The translations under genes were made by a program, and so were the position numbers. A stretch of DNA of 64,000 nucleotides from positions 1 to 64,000 of the forward strand of contig CAMSCJ010000005.1 of the NCBI GenBank assembly GCA_947056845.1. Direction: 5' to 3'. Origin of the DNA: an uncultured Mycoplasmatota bacterium. Its GTDB lineage: Bacteria > Bacillota_I > Bacilli_A > RF39 > UBA660. The notes beneath the pieces were generated by a model. It was not told the origin of the DNA, did no database searches, and saw only the letters and a list, made by a program, of their open reading frames with translations. Numbering within the stretch: position 1 is the first letter of the stretch; every line of letters begins with the position of its first letter. Of this stretch, positions 53,244-61,023 are shown piece after piece.

Positions 53244-53684
53244 ATGATAAAAATAAAAGTAGACAATGATAAGGAATTAAAAAAAGAAATAGATATTAGA
53301 TTAACTAAATTTAACAGAAAAGAGTGTGAATGGCTAAAAAATAAATCTAATTTAGTTGAAGATGAGTATGAAGAGATAGAATATAATTTTTTAGTGTTTG
53401 ATGAGGATAAATTGGTAGGAGGTTCCATTGGATTCATTAAATATAATTGGTACTTTTTAGATATGTTATATATTGATGAAGAATATAGAAGAAGAAATAT
53501 TGGAACTAATTTAATAAATGAACTTGAAAATTTTGCCAAAAAAGAAAATCTAACAGGAATAAGAACTGATACATGGGATTTTCAAGCAAAAGAGTTTTAT
53601 GAAAAAATGGGTTTTAATTTATTTGGAGAAATAAAAGATTGCCCACTAGGAACAATAAATTACTTTTTTGAAAAGAAATTATAA
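53244..53684 (+). CDS. GNAT family N-acetyltransferase
   Basis: A 146-residue acetyltransferase with FLVFDEDKLVGGSIGFIKYN, LDMLYIDEEYRRRNIGTNLI (acetyl-CoA loop RRRNIG) and IRTDTWDFQAKEFYEKMGFN. This is a small, common GNAT branch. It is the last cargo gene before array element D. The substrate is unknown. Confidence 0.88.
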   Translation: MIKIKVDNDKELKKEIDIRLTKFNRKECEWLKNKSNLVEDEYEEIEYNFLVFDEDKLVGGSIGFIKYNWYFLDMLYIDEEYRRRNIGTNLINELENFAKKENLTGIRTDTWDFQAKEFYEKMGFNLFGEIKDCPLGTINYFFEKKL

Positions 53685-53709
53685 AATGTTTAAAAAGGAA
53701 GTGAAGTAA

Positions 53710-53781
53710 ATGAATAATGATAATCGACAAAATTCGACAAATAATATCAACTGGTTGATTACGATTTATTGCAACCCCTAG
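53710..53781 (+). CDS. short conserved leader peptide of array element D
   Basis: A 23-residue frame (MNNDNRQNSTNNINWLITIY, then CNP) behind GAAGTGAAG. Nearly the same peptide as in element C. Translation is unproven. Confidence 0.35.
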   Translation: MNNDNRQNSTNNINWLITIYCNP

Positions 53782-53945
53782 CAAATCCTTATAAATAAAG
53801 GAATTTAGCGAAATTAGATCTTGCATATATTTGATAAAAAAGAGCAAAAATTACTAAAAAATCATAAAATCATAGTAAATTTAATGAATTTTATTATAGG
53901 AATTTAAAAGGTGATTACGACATTTAAACCCCTTAATAAAAAAGA
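53710..53945 (+). repeat. array element, type I, copy D
   Basis: Same blocks and order as copy C: TCGACAAAATTCGACAA (53723-53739), left repeat GGTTGATTACGATTTATT at 53753-53770, TCCTTATAAATAAAGGA, TTAGATCTTGCATAT, TAATGAATTTTATTATAGGA and right repeat GGTGATTACGACATTTAA at 53910-53927. It lies just before the broken Bro-N gene. Confidence 0.85.
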
Positions 53946-53959
53946 GAGATGGTGTGAAT

Positions 53960-54818
53960 TTGAATAATAAATTAGAGACGATATCAAATCTATTTGAAGA
54001 TATGGAAATAAGAAGTATATGTGATAGTGATAAGGAAGAATACTTTTTTAGTGTGGTTGATGTTATTGTTGCTTTAACTAAATCAGATAGACCACGTAAA
54101 TATTGGAATGATTTAAAGAAAAATTAGAAAATGAGGGAAGTGAGTTGTCCGAAAGAATCGGACAACTGAAATTAAAATCAAAAGATGGTAAATTTTATAA
54201 TCAAGATGTGCTTGATACAAAAGGAATTTTAAGACTTATAGAATCGGTACCAAGTCCAAAAGCTGAGCCTTTTAAATTATGGTTAGCAAATCTTGGTAGT
54301 GAAAGAATAGATGAAGTATTTGATCCTGAAATTGCCATTAATCGTGCAGTAAATTATTATCGTAATAAAGGATATTCTAATGAATGGATTAAGGCTAGAT
54401 TAACAGGAATTGTAGATAGATTTAAACTTACGGACATTTGGAAAGAAGGTGGAATAGAAAAACCAGTTGAGTATGCACTATTAACAAATGAGATTTATAA
54501 AAGTTGGTCTAATATGAAAGCTTCTGAATACAAAGCATATAAAGGCTTAAGAAAAGAATCTTTAAGAGATAATATGACAGATATCAAGGTTCTTTTAACA
54601 GATTTAGGTGAAATTGCTACTCGTGATATAGCAAGAAGCGAACATCCTAAAGGATTGAAAGAAAACTTGAAAGTAGCAAAAAAGGTGGAGAGGTTGCAAA
54701 AGATGCTAGAAAGTCTTATGAAAAGGCAACAAATAAATCTGCAATATCTAAAGACAATGCACTCAATTATCAATATGCCCACGAACAACAAAAAATAGAA
54801 AGTAAAGTTAATGAGTAA
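53960..54818 (+). pseudogene. Bro-N antirepressor-like gene with two one-base deletions
   Basis: TTG start at 53960. Compared with the intact gene at 55965, one A is missing in an A-run near 54117 (frame change after WNDLKKN) and one A is missing in an A-run near 54682 (after ENLKVAK). Restoring both gives a full-length protein ending KIESKVNE at 54818. Everything else is well kept, including GILRLIESVPSPKAEPFKLW and the C-terminal DARKSYEKATNKSA. This could be recent decay, phase variation or a sequencing error in homopolymers. Confidence 0.85.
54143..54167. repeat. palindrome in the broken Bro-N gene
   Basis: Perfect 10-bp arms AGTTGTCCGA and TCGGACAACT around AAGAA. It codes LSERIGQ, the position where the intact Bro-N copy reads LSTKCRQ with a different palindrome. 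Confidence 0.88.
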
Positions 54819-54876
54819 ATTCACACATTTAACATTAATTACGTTTTAATTTATAATTAATTCGGAGTGTGATTTT

Positions 54877-55088
54877 ATGGCTAAATATAATATTGAAGAA
54901 TTAGCAGAGAAATTAGAACGTTGTAAAAATGTAAATTTTGATGATGTAAAATTGGAAGATGTAGATGAATTAACTTCTATAAAAATAGATAGAAGAAAAC
55001 CTAGCAACGAAAGAATATTAGATTTTTTGATACCGATAAAACTGCAGAAGATTGTTTAACTAGAGTTTTAGAAAATCTATATCGATAA
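54877..55088 (+). pseudogene. DUF6870-like small protein, copy 3, internal deletion
   Basis: Begins MAKYNIEELAEKLERCKNVN and runs to ERILDFL, then changes frame. The other frame continues DTDKTAEDCLTRVLENLYR to a stop at 55088, which is the normal end of the family. About 70 bases coding the segment equivalent to KNPYIFKVNGKLVRMRF are gone. Copies 1 and 2 are intact. Confidence 0.85.
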
Positions 55089-55129
55089 AAAAGAGGTATA
55101 ATATAAGTAATTTATTTATGGAGGATAGA

Positions 55130-55678
55130 ATGAGTAAATATGTAAGAGTTATGGATGGAGAAAAATCTAATGCTGGTGGTTTCAAGTATAAATTGGATAA
55201 AGTAAATATAGCAGATTTGTGGAATCCCAATACAATGGAACCTGATAAAATGGGTGGATTTAATTTTGGAACCGAAGATAAAATTTTAAGATGGTTACAT
55301 AGAGGAGATACAATTTATGATGTAGATATTCCAGAAGATGCCGAAGTGATTTTGTGTGATGAAAGTAAAGGCATTTATAGATCAAATAAAATCATAGTAT
55401 CAAACCCTAAAAAAATAACAGATGATTTAGTAATGTATTTATACAAAAAAACGACATTATCAAATAAAATATTAGCGGATTGCTTAGTAACGCTAATTTG
55501 GAAAGATAGAATTAAAATAAGTAAATATATTATAAACGATAGAGTTAATAAAAATAATGTTGATGAATTTTATACGGAATTTATGAATTATTCTTCTAAG
55601 AATAATTTTGAGAATGATGAATTAAAATCAAAATATAAAGAGTTAGAAGATATACTATTAAAAATAAAAATGAATTAG
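55130..55678 (+). CDS. hypothetical protein, cassette D cargo
   Basis: A 182-residue soluble protein of unknown function. It opens MSKYVRVMDGEKSNAGGFKY, contains LHRGDTIYDVDIPEDAEVIL and IYRSNKIIVSNPKKITDDLV, and ends in helices. The GDTIYDVxIPxDAEV part resembles a small beta domain seen in phage-type proteins, but I cannot name the family. ATG 55130 follows GGAGGA and is preferred to ATG 55118. Confidence 0.6.
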   Translation: MSKYVRVMDGEKSNAGGFKYKLDKVNIADLWNPNTMEPDKMGGFNFGTEDKILRWLHRGDTIYDVDIPEDAEVILCDESKGIYRSNKIIVSNPKKITDDLVMYLYKKTTLSNKILADCLVTLIWKDRIKISKYIINDRVNKNNVDEFYTEFMNYSSKNNFENDELKSKYKELEDILLKIKMN

Positions 55679-55717
55679 TAATATTTTATTTAGTAAAAAA
55701 CAGAGGAGTGATTATAT

Positions 55718-55945
55718 AGACAATCGACAAAATTCGACAAATATAAATTGGTTGATTACGATTTATTTAACCCCTCTAGCAACCCCCCCCCTTATAAATA
55801 AAGGAATTGAGCGATTTTAGATCTTGCATATTTTCATTAAAAAATAACGAAAATCACTAAAAAATATAAAATCACAGCAATTTTAGTTAAATTTATTGTA
55901 TGAATTAGAAAGGTGATTACGACGTTTAACCCATTAATAAAAATA
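55718..55945 (+). repeat. array element, type I, copy E, with a C9 tract
   Basis: Same blocks as C and D: TCGACAAAATTCGACAA (55724-55740), left repeat GGTTGATTACGATTTATT at 55750-55767, TTTTAGATCTTGCATATTTT and right repeat GGTGATTACGACGTTTAA at 55912-55929. A run of nine Cs (55783-55791) replaces the AACCC or AATCC of other copies. The leader frame has ATA where others have ATG. It lies 19 bp before the intact Bro-N gene. Confidence 0.85.
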
Positions 55946-55964
55946 AGAAAGAAGGTGTTATATT

Positions 55965-56834
55965 TTGAACAATAAACTAGAAACTATTTCAAATTTATTT
56001 GAAGGGAATGAAATAAGAAGTATTTGGGATGCTGAAAATGAAGACTATTATTTTAGTGTGATAGATGTTATTGCCACTTTAACAGAAAGTAAAAATCCAA
56101 ATGATTATTGGTATAGATTAAAAACAAGAATGTCTGCGGAAGAAAAAAGTGAACTATCGACAAAATGTCGACAATTGAAATTGAAATCTAAGGATGGTAA
56201 ATTCCGAGAAACGGATACATTGGATACAAAAGGAATTTTAAGATTAATTGAGTCTGTTCCTAGTCCAAAAGCAGAGCCTTTCAAATTGTGGTTAGCATCT
56301 TTAGGAAGTGAGAGAATTGATGAAGTATTTGATCCTGAAATAGCAGTCAATAGAGCAATAGATTATTATCGAAAAAAGGGATATAGTGATAAATGGATTT
56401 CAGAGAGATTAAATGGGATTTTAAATAGAAAAAAATTAACAGATACTTGGAAAGAAAATGGAATTAATGGAAATTATGAATATGCTATGCTAACAAATGA
56501 AATATATAAAGGATGGTCAGGCATGAAAGCAAGTGAATACAAAGCCTATAAAGGTTTAAGAAAAGAATCTTTAAGAGATAATATGACAGATATTGAAATT
56601 GCTTTGACTAATATTGGTGAAATTGCTGCTCGTGATATTGCTACCTCTGAACGCCCACAAGGTTTAAAAGAAAATATGAATGTAGCCAAACGTGGAGGAA
56701 AAGTTGCAAATGATGCAAGACTTTCTTATGAACAGGAAACAAAAAAATCTGCAATCTCTAATCAAAATGCACTAGGTTATCAATATATAGATGAACAACA
56801 AAAAATAGAAAGCGATGTCTATGATGGAATATAA
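55965..56834 (+). CDS. Bro-N family protein (phage antirepressor-like)
   Basis: A 289-residue protein with a Bro-N domain in the first 110 residues: IRSIWDAENEDYYFSVIDVI, ATLTESKNPNDYWYRLKTRM, then GILRLIESVPSPKAEPFKLW. The C-terminal half (EYAMLTNEIYKGWSGMKASE, YKGLRKESLRDNMTDIEIAL, GEIAARDIATSERPQG) is the usual partner domain of accessory Bro proteins. The start is TTG with GAAGGTG eight bases upstream. A palindrome at 56157-56171 codes LSTKCRQ. It overlaps the recombinase remnant by 14 bases. Confidence 0.9.
   Translation: MNNKLETISNLFEGNEIRSIWDAENEDYYFSVIDVIATLTESKNPNDYWYRLKTRMSAEEKSELSTKCRQLKLKSKDGKFRETDTLDTKGILRLIESVPSPKAEPFKLWLASLGSERIDEVFDPEIAVNRAIDYYRKKGYSDKWISERLNGILNRKKLTDTWKENGINGNYEYAMLTNEIYKGWSGMKASEYKAYKGLRKESLRDNMTDIEIALTNIGEIAARDIATSERPQGLKENMNVAKRGGKVANDARLSYEQETKKSAISNQNALGYQYIDEQQKIESDVYDGI
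56157..56171. repeat. palindrome in the intact Bro-N gene
   Basis: TCGACAAAATGTCGA: perfect 6-bp arms around AAA, with a few more pairs outside. Apart from one inserted G it equals the TCGACAAAATTCGACAA motif of the array elements. Confidence 0.8.
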
Positions 56835-57917
56835 AGTTGGTTCATATATAAGACTTTCTAGAAATGAGAGTTATAGTAATTCTGATAGTATAGATAATCA
56901 AATAAAACTGACTGATTTTTATTGTGAAGAAAATAAGTTAGAAGTAATTGATAAATATATTGATAATGGCTATAGTGGAACAACCTTTGATAGGCCTGCT
57001 TTTAAACAACTTTTAAAAGATATTGATGATGAATATGATAGTTTAAAACATAGTAACATTATGGAAAGGTTAGATGTTCCATTAAAAAATATGATGTATG
57101 ATCACATTGCATATGAAACATCTAATAAAATAAAAAAGTCACTAAGAATAAGTAAAGAAAATGGAAGTTTTGTTGGTTCTTCAGTAATATATGGTTATAG
57201 AAAAGATCCAAACGATTCTCATAAACTAGTTATAGATAATGAAGCTGCGAATGTTGTTAAAGAAATATTTAATATGTATTTGCTTGGTATGACTAAATCT
57301 AAAATTGCAGATGAATTAAATAAAAGAGGAATATTAACTCCAGCATTATATAAAAAATTAATGGTTTGGGTTATACAAAAACTAAAAAAGATAATAAATG
57401 GAATTATGAAATAATAAACAGAATACTTAAAGATGAAAACTATACAGGTACTTTAGTTCAGGGAAAACGAAGAAACGAAAGTTATATTTCTCATAAGGAG
57501 GTTAAAAATTCAGAGGCAGATTGGATTAAGTATGAAAACCATCATGAACCAATTATTGATAAAGAAAAGTTAAAAATCCAAAGAAGAAAAAGTAATAAAA
57601 ATGATATTTTAGATGGATATTTATTTTGTGCTGATTGTGGAGCTCCCATGACACTAGTAAAAGGGAAAAATAAAGAATATTATTATTGTCGAAATAGTTT
57701 AAATAAAAAGATATGTACTAAGCATAGTATTAGAAAAGATTATTTATATGCTGAATTATTAAGATTAATTAATTTAAAGAAATTAAAAAAAGGTAAAATA
57801 AAAGAAATAGATCGAGAATTTCTCGCTAACTTAGTAAATAGTATTATTGTTTACGAGAATAACAAAGTAAATTTGATTTTAAAGCATGAAAGTGATTTTA
57901 TTCAAAATGAAGGGTGA
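56821..57917 (+). pseudogene. large serine recombinase, internally deleted and frame-shifted
   Basis: The N-terminus YKVGSYIRLSRNESYSNSDS keeps the catalytic Ser (YIRLSR), but the text jumps from RPAFKQLLKDIDDEYDSL to the resolvase end (AYETSNKIKKSLRISKENGS), so the segment with the catalytic Arg residues (DLSRLGR) is missing. The frame then shifts near 57360; the other frame continues YEIINRILKDENYTGTLVQG, a zinc ribbon (CADCG...YYCRN) and the C-terminal coiled part. It cannot be active as it stands. It may once have moved the cassette or the neighbouring element. Confidence 0.88.
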
Positions 57918-57923
57918 TGCAAT

Positions 57924-59576
57924 ATGAGATTAAATTATTATTATAATTTTAAAAATACAATAAGATTCTTTATTGATATAGAAAATTTAGATTTTTCTAA
58001 AATTCAACAAGATAAATCATCATGGGTAGAACCTTTTAAATTTAGATTAAGAAAGGATGAAAAATCTTTTAGAACACTACAAATACCAAATATTTATAAC
58101 TTTAAACTAGCCTATGATTATTACAGTAATAGTATTTCCCAATTTGGATATGATTTTGAAAATTTTGAATCTTTAGATTTACACAAAAGAATGAGAATTT
58201 CATATGAGTTAGGGGAATTCAAAGAAAATAGTTATGATGAGTGGCAACTAATAGATTATAATCAATTAATTGATTATGATTTACTTATAAGATGTGATAT
58301 AAAATCTTTTTATGATAATATTTATACACATTATATTTTTAATGATGTTACAAGTGATTTGCATATTGATAAACCATTATCTCATATGAATCATGGGCGT
58401 ACTGGTGGAATAATAATGGGAAATTACATTTCTTTATTTGTTGCTGAATTATTATCTAAAAAAATTAGTTCTAGATTTGAAAAGAGAATTAATGAGTTAG
58501 GTCTTGATTGTAATTTTTCATATTTTTCTGATGATTTTTATATTTTTACTTCTAAGGATAACAAGGATAAGGTGATAAAGTTATTTGACGAAGTATTAGA
58601 AGAATTTGGTCTGGAAAAAAACGAAGATAAACTTGAAGTATTTGATTATTTAAAATATACAAATGAAGATGTTATTGAAAAATATTGGAAAATAATAACA
58701 AGAGAATGTAAGAATCAGCAATATAAACAGGGAATAGAGATTGCTAAAGGTGTACGTAAGTACAATAATAATTTGTTTTTTACTAACCAACTAATATATA
58801 GATTAAATAAACTTGGAGATTATAGAAAAAAAAGAGTATTTATTGTTAATTTTTTCAAAAGTGCCTTTTTTAGAACTATAGATTTTAGGAGTACATACTT
58901 TAATGAGTATAATTATCACCAACTATTATATTTGATTAAAGAATTTCCAGAAATTTCCTTGTATATTGACAATATTTTGGATTCTTTCGATGAGTTTAAA
59001 AGTTTGGATTTTATAAATAAGATTATAAATTTTTATGATAGAAGTTTATCTTCAAATTACCACGATGAACAGTTATATCTTTACTATTTGTTATATAAGC
59101 TTGGTGTAACAGAAAAAGTAAAAAATGATGAAATGAATAAAAAAGTTTTAGATAGTAAGAATTATATTTTAATTTCTTATTACATAGCTAATAGTATGTT
59201 TAACATAGACGAAATAAATACTATCAAAGGTTATTATGATGAGTCTTATTGGTTAGTATATTATTACTTAATATTAAATGATCAAGCACTGTTTAGTGAT
59301 TTAGAAAATTCGGTTAATCAATATTTAATACCTAATTCTGCAACAACTGCTGATGTAAAAAATGCATATAAAGATTTTTACATGGATAATTTAATTGCTA
59401 AAAATGAGATCCTTGTTCCCTTAGGGAATGTCATTAATAATTTAGAAGATTATTTTAATGAAAAATATAAGAAAGAAGACACAGACAAAGAAGCAGAAAT
59501 AGTAGAAACAGAAGAAGTAGTAGAAGCATCAGAAGAAATAGAAGTAGTAGAAGAATTAGAAAATGAACACGTATGA
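57924..59576 (+). CDS. Abi-type reverse transcriptase (AbiK/AbiA/Abi-P2-like)
   Basis: A 550-residue reverse transcriptase with motif A IRCDIKSFYDNIYTHYI (Asp125), motif B TGGIIMGNYISLFVAEL (160-176) and motif C YFSDDFYIF (Asp203, Asp204; FSDD in place of YxDD). The palm resembles AbiK in IxTHxI after motif A and GNxxS in motif B. No maturase, endonuclease or DGR features are present. The C-terminal 300 residues are helical repeats, as in abortive-infection RTs, and a Glu-rich tail (about 515-545) ends the protein. ATG 57924 follows GAAGGGTGA. It probably protects against phage. Confidence 0.85.
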   Translation: MRLNYYYNFKNTIRFFIDIENLDFSKIQQDKSSWVEPFKFRLRKDEKSFRTLQIPNIYNFKLAYDYYSNSISQFGYDFENFESLDLHKRMRISYELGEFKENSYDEWQLIDYNQLIDYDLLIRCDIKSFYDNIYTHYIFNDVTSDLHIDKPLSHMNHGRTGGIIMGNYISLFVAELLSKKISSRFEKRINELGLDCNFSYFSDDFYIFTSKDNKDKVIKLFDEVLEEFGLEKNEDKLEVFDYLKYTNEDVIEKYWKIITRECKNQQYKQGIEIAKGVRKYNNNLFFTNQLIYRLNKLGDYRKKRVFIVNFFKSAFFRTIDFRSTYFNEYNYHQLLYLIKEFPEISLYIDNILDSFDEFKSLDFINKIINFYDRSLSSNYHDEQLYLYYLLYKLGVTEKVKNDEMNKKVLDSKNYILISYYIANSMFNIDEINTIKGYYDESYWLVYYYLILNDQALFSDLENSVNQYLIPNSATTADVKNAYKDFYMDNLIAKNEILVPLGNVINNLEDYFNEKYKKEDTDKEAEIVETEEVVEASEEIEVVEELENEHV

Positions 59577-59607
59577 TATAATTAAATAGTAAAAGGAAGT
59601 GATTTTA

Positions 59608-59700
59608 ATGAGTGAAAATCAAGACAAGGTGTTTAGTAAAACGAGTATCAATTGGTTGATTACGATTTATTTAACCCCTCTATCAAACCCTTATAAATAA
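59608..59700 (+). CDS. short conserved leader peptide of array element F
   Basis: A 30-residue frame (MSENQDKVFSKTSINWLITI, then YLTPLSNPYK) behind AAAAGGAAGTG. The N-terminal part differs from other copies, whereas INWLITIYLTP is kept. Translation is unproven. Confidence 0.35.
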   Translation: MSENQDKVFSKTSINWLITIYLTPLSNPYK

Positions 59701-59840
59701 AGGATTTCTTCGATTTTAGATCTTGCATATTTTTAATAAAAAAGCCCCAAAATCAATAAAAATTGATAAAAACATAGTAATTTTAATGATATTTATAGTA
59801 GGAATTAGAAAGGTGATTACGACATTTAACCCCTACTAAT
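59608..59840 (+). repeat. array element, type I, copy F (last)
   Basis: Left repeat GGTTGATTACGATTTATT at 59654-59671, CCTTATAAATAAAGGA, TTTTAGATCTTGCATATTTT (59715-59734) and right repeat GGTGATTACGACATTTAA at 59812-59829. Unlike the other copies it is not followed by a RhuM, Bro-N, DUF1016 or S51 gene; a promoter-like TATATTATACTATA region and a small gene follow. Confidence 0.85.
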
Positions 59841-59933
59841 TTTTGAATATAATTCAATTAAAATAATTTGCACACTTCTATTTTAATACAATTTATATTA
59901 TACTATATTTATTAGATAAGTTGGTGATTTTTT

Positions 59934-60086
59934 ATGAAAAAAATTAAATTAAAATTAGACCAAGCAGAATTTGGACTAATAATAAATGGATTAGTAGAAT
60001 TTAAAAATAAGTTAATAAGAGAAAAGGAAGATACTGACCTTATTGATGACTTATTGTTAAAACTATTAAAAGATAAAAATAAATAA
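59934..60086 (+). CDS. 50-residue helical protein of the conjugative element
   Basis: A small protein, MKKIKLKLDQAEFGLIINGL, then EFKNKLIREKEDTDLIDDLL. Such 50-60-residue proteins with (L)xxxEYGLIIxALxxxRNxLI occur at the edge of Tn916/Tn1549-type elements; the function is unknown. The gene is followed by its own terminator. Ribosome site GTTGGTGATT. Confidence 0.6.
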   Translation: MKKIKLKLDQAEFGLIINGLVEFKNKLIREKEDTDLIDDLLLKLLKDKNK

Positions 60087-60102
60087 TTAAATAACATACT
60101 TT

Positions 60103-60132
60103 GAACTGATTATAATGGTCAGTTCTTTTTTT
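60103..60132 (+). terminator. rho-independent terminator before parA
   Basis: GAACTGA pairs with TCAGTTC around a nine-base loop, followed by seven Ts. Confidence 0.85.
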
Positions 60133-60198
60133 ATGCCCATACATAGTCATCTTGTTTATATAAGGTGGCTAGAGTTTAAAAGAAAGGAGGAAATGTTT

Positions 60199-61023
60199 AT
60201 GTCGCAATGCAAAGTAATTGCAGTGGCAAATCAAAAAGGTGGAGTGGGCAAGACCACCACAACTTTTAGTCTAGGTGTTGCTTTAGCAAAGGAAGGCAAA
60301 AAGGTATTGTTAGTAGATACAGACCCACAGGGTAGTCTAACTTTATATATGGGTTGGCGAGATCAAGATAAGTTGCCAATAACAGTAGCAGACTTATTAG
60401 AGCAGTCAGCAGAGGGTAGAAATATTGAAGTAGAAGAATCAATACTTCATCATAACGAAAATGTTTCTTTGATACCATCTAATTTAAGACTGTCAGTATT
60501 AGAGCCAGTTTTGTATAGTGCTATGAGTAGAGAATATTTACTAAAGAATTGTCTGGAAAAAGTAAAGGATAACTATGACTATATTCTTATAGACTGTCCA
60601 CCATCACTAGGAACTTTAACAGTTAATGCTTTAGCAAGTGCAGATAGTGTTATAATCCCAATGCAAAGTCAGTATTTATCAGCAGTTGGAATGACCGAGT
60701 TATTAAAGTCTGTTAATAAAGCAAGAACTAAATTAAATCCACAATTAAAAATAGATGGTGTATTACTAACTTTAGTAGATAAAAGAACTAATCTATCAAG
60801 AGAAATGAAAGTACAATTACAAGAGAACTATGGTAGAGTTATAAAAATTTACGATACACAAATACCTTTAGCAATAAAAACAGCAGAATCAACTTCTACT
60901 GGACAAAGTATTTTTGATTATGACAAAAATGGAAAAGTGGCAGAAGCATATTCTTCATTTGCAAAGGAGGTGCTTGAAAGTGGCAAAGAGCGAAATAAAA
61001 ATGCCTCTACCAAAGTTAGATGA
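60199..61023 (+). CDS. parA: ParA family partition ATPase
   Basis: A 274-residue ATPase with the deviant Walker A KGGVGKTTTT at residues 13-22, DTDPQGSLTLYMG, and IDCPPSLGTLTVNALASAD. ATG 60199 is chosen because AAAGGAGG lies eight bases upstream. It works with ParB to segregate or stabilise an extrachromosomal or excised element. The next gene overlaps it, the usual parAB order. Codon use has more G and C than the array genes, which suggests a separate origin. Confidence 0.93.
   Translation: MSQCKVIAVANQKGGVGKTTTTFSLGVALAKEGKKVLLVDTDPQGSLTLYMGWRDQDKLPITVADLLEQSAEGRNIEVEESILHHNENVSLIPSNLRLSVLEPVLYSAMSREYLLKNCLEKVKDNYDYILIDCPPSLGTLTVNALASADSVIIPMQSQYLSAVGMTELLKSVNKARTKLNPQLKIDGVLLTLVDKRTNLSREMKVQLQENYGRVIKIYDTQIPLAIKTAESTSTGQSIFDYDKNGKVAEAYSSFAKEVLESGKERNKNASTKVR

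Noticed and set aside
57924-59576. Diversity-generating retroelement or group II intron RT
   Set aside because: There is no template/variable repeat pair with A-specific changes, no accessory Avd gene and no maturase or intron RNA domains; the helical C-terminus fits Abi-type RTs better.
46696-59840. CRISPR array
   Set aside because: The repeats are about 230 bp long and 1.3 to 4 kb apart with genes between them, and no cas gene is present.
46696-59840. Integron attC sites
   Set aside because: The two TGATTACGA...AACCCC copies in each element are direct, not inverted, and no GTTRRRY/RYYYAAC pair or integron integrase was seen.
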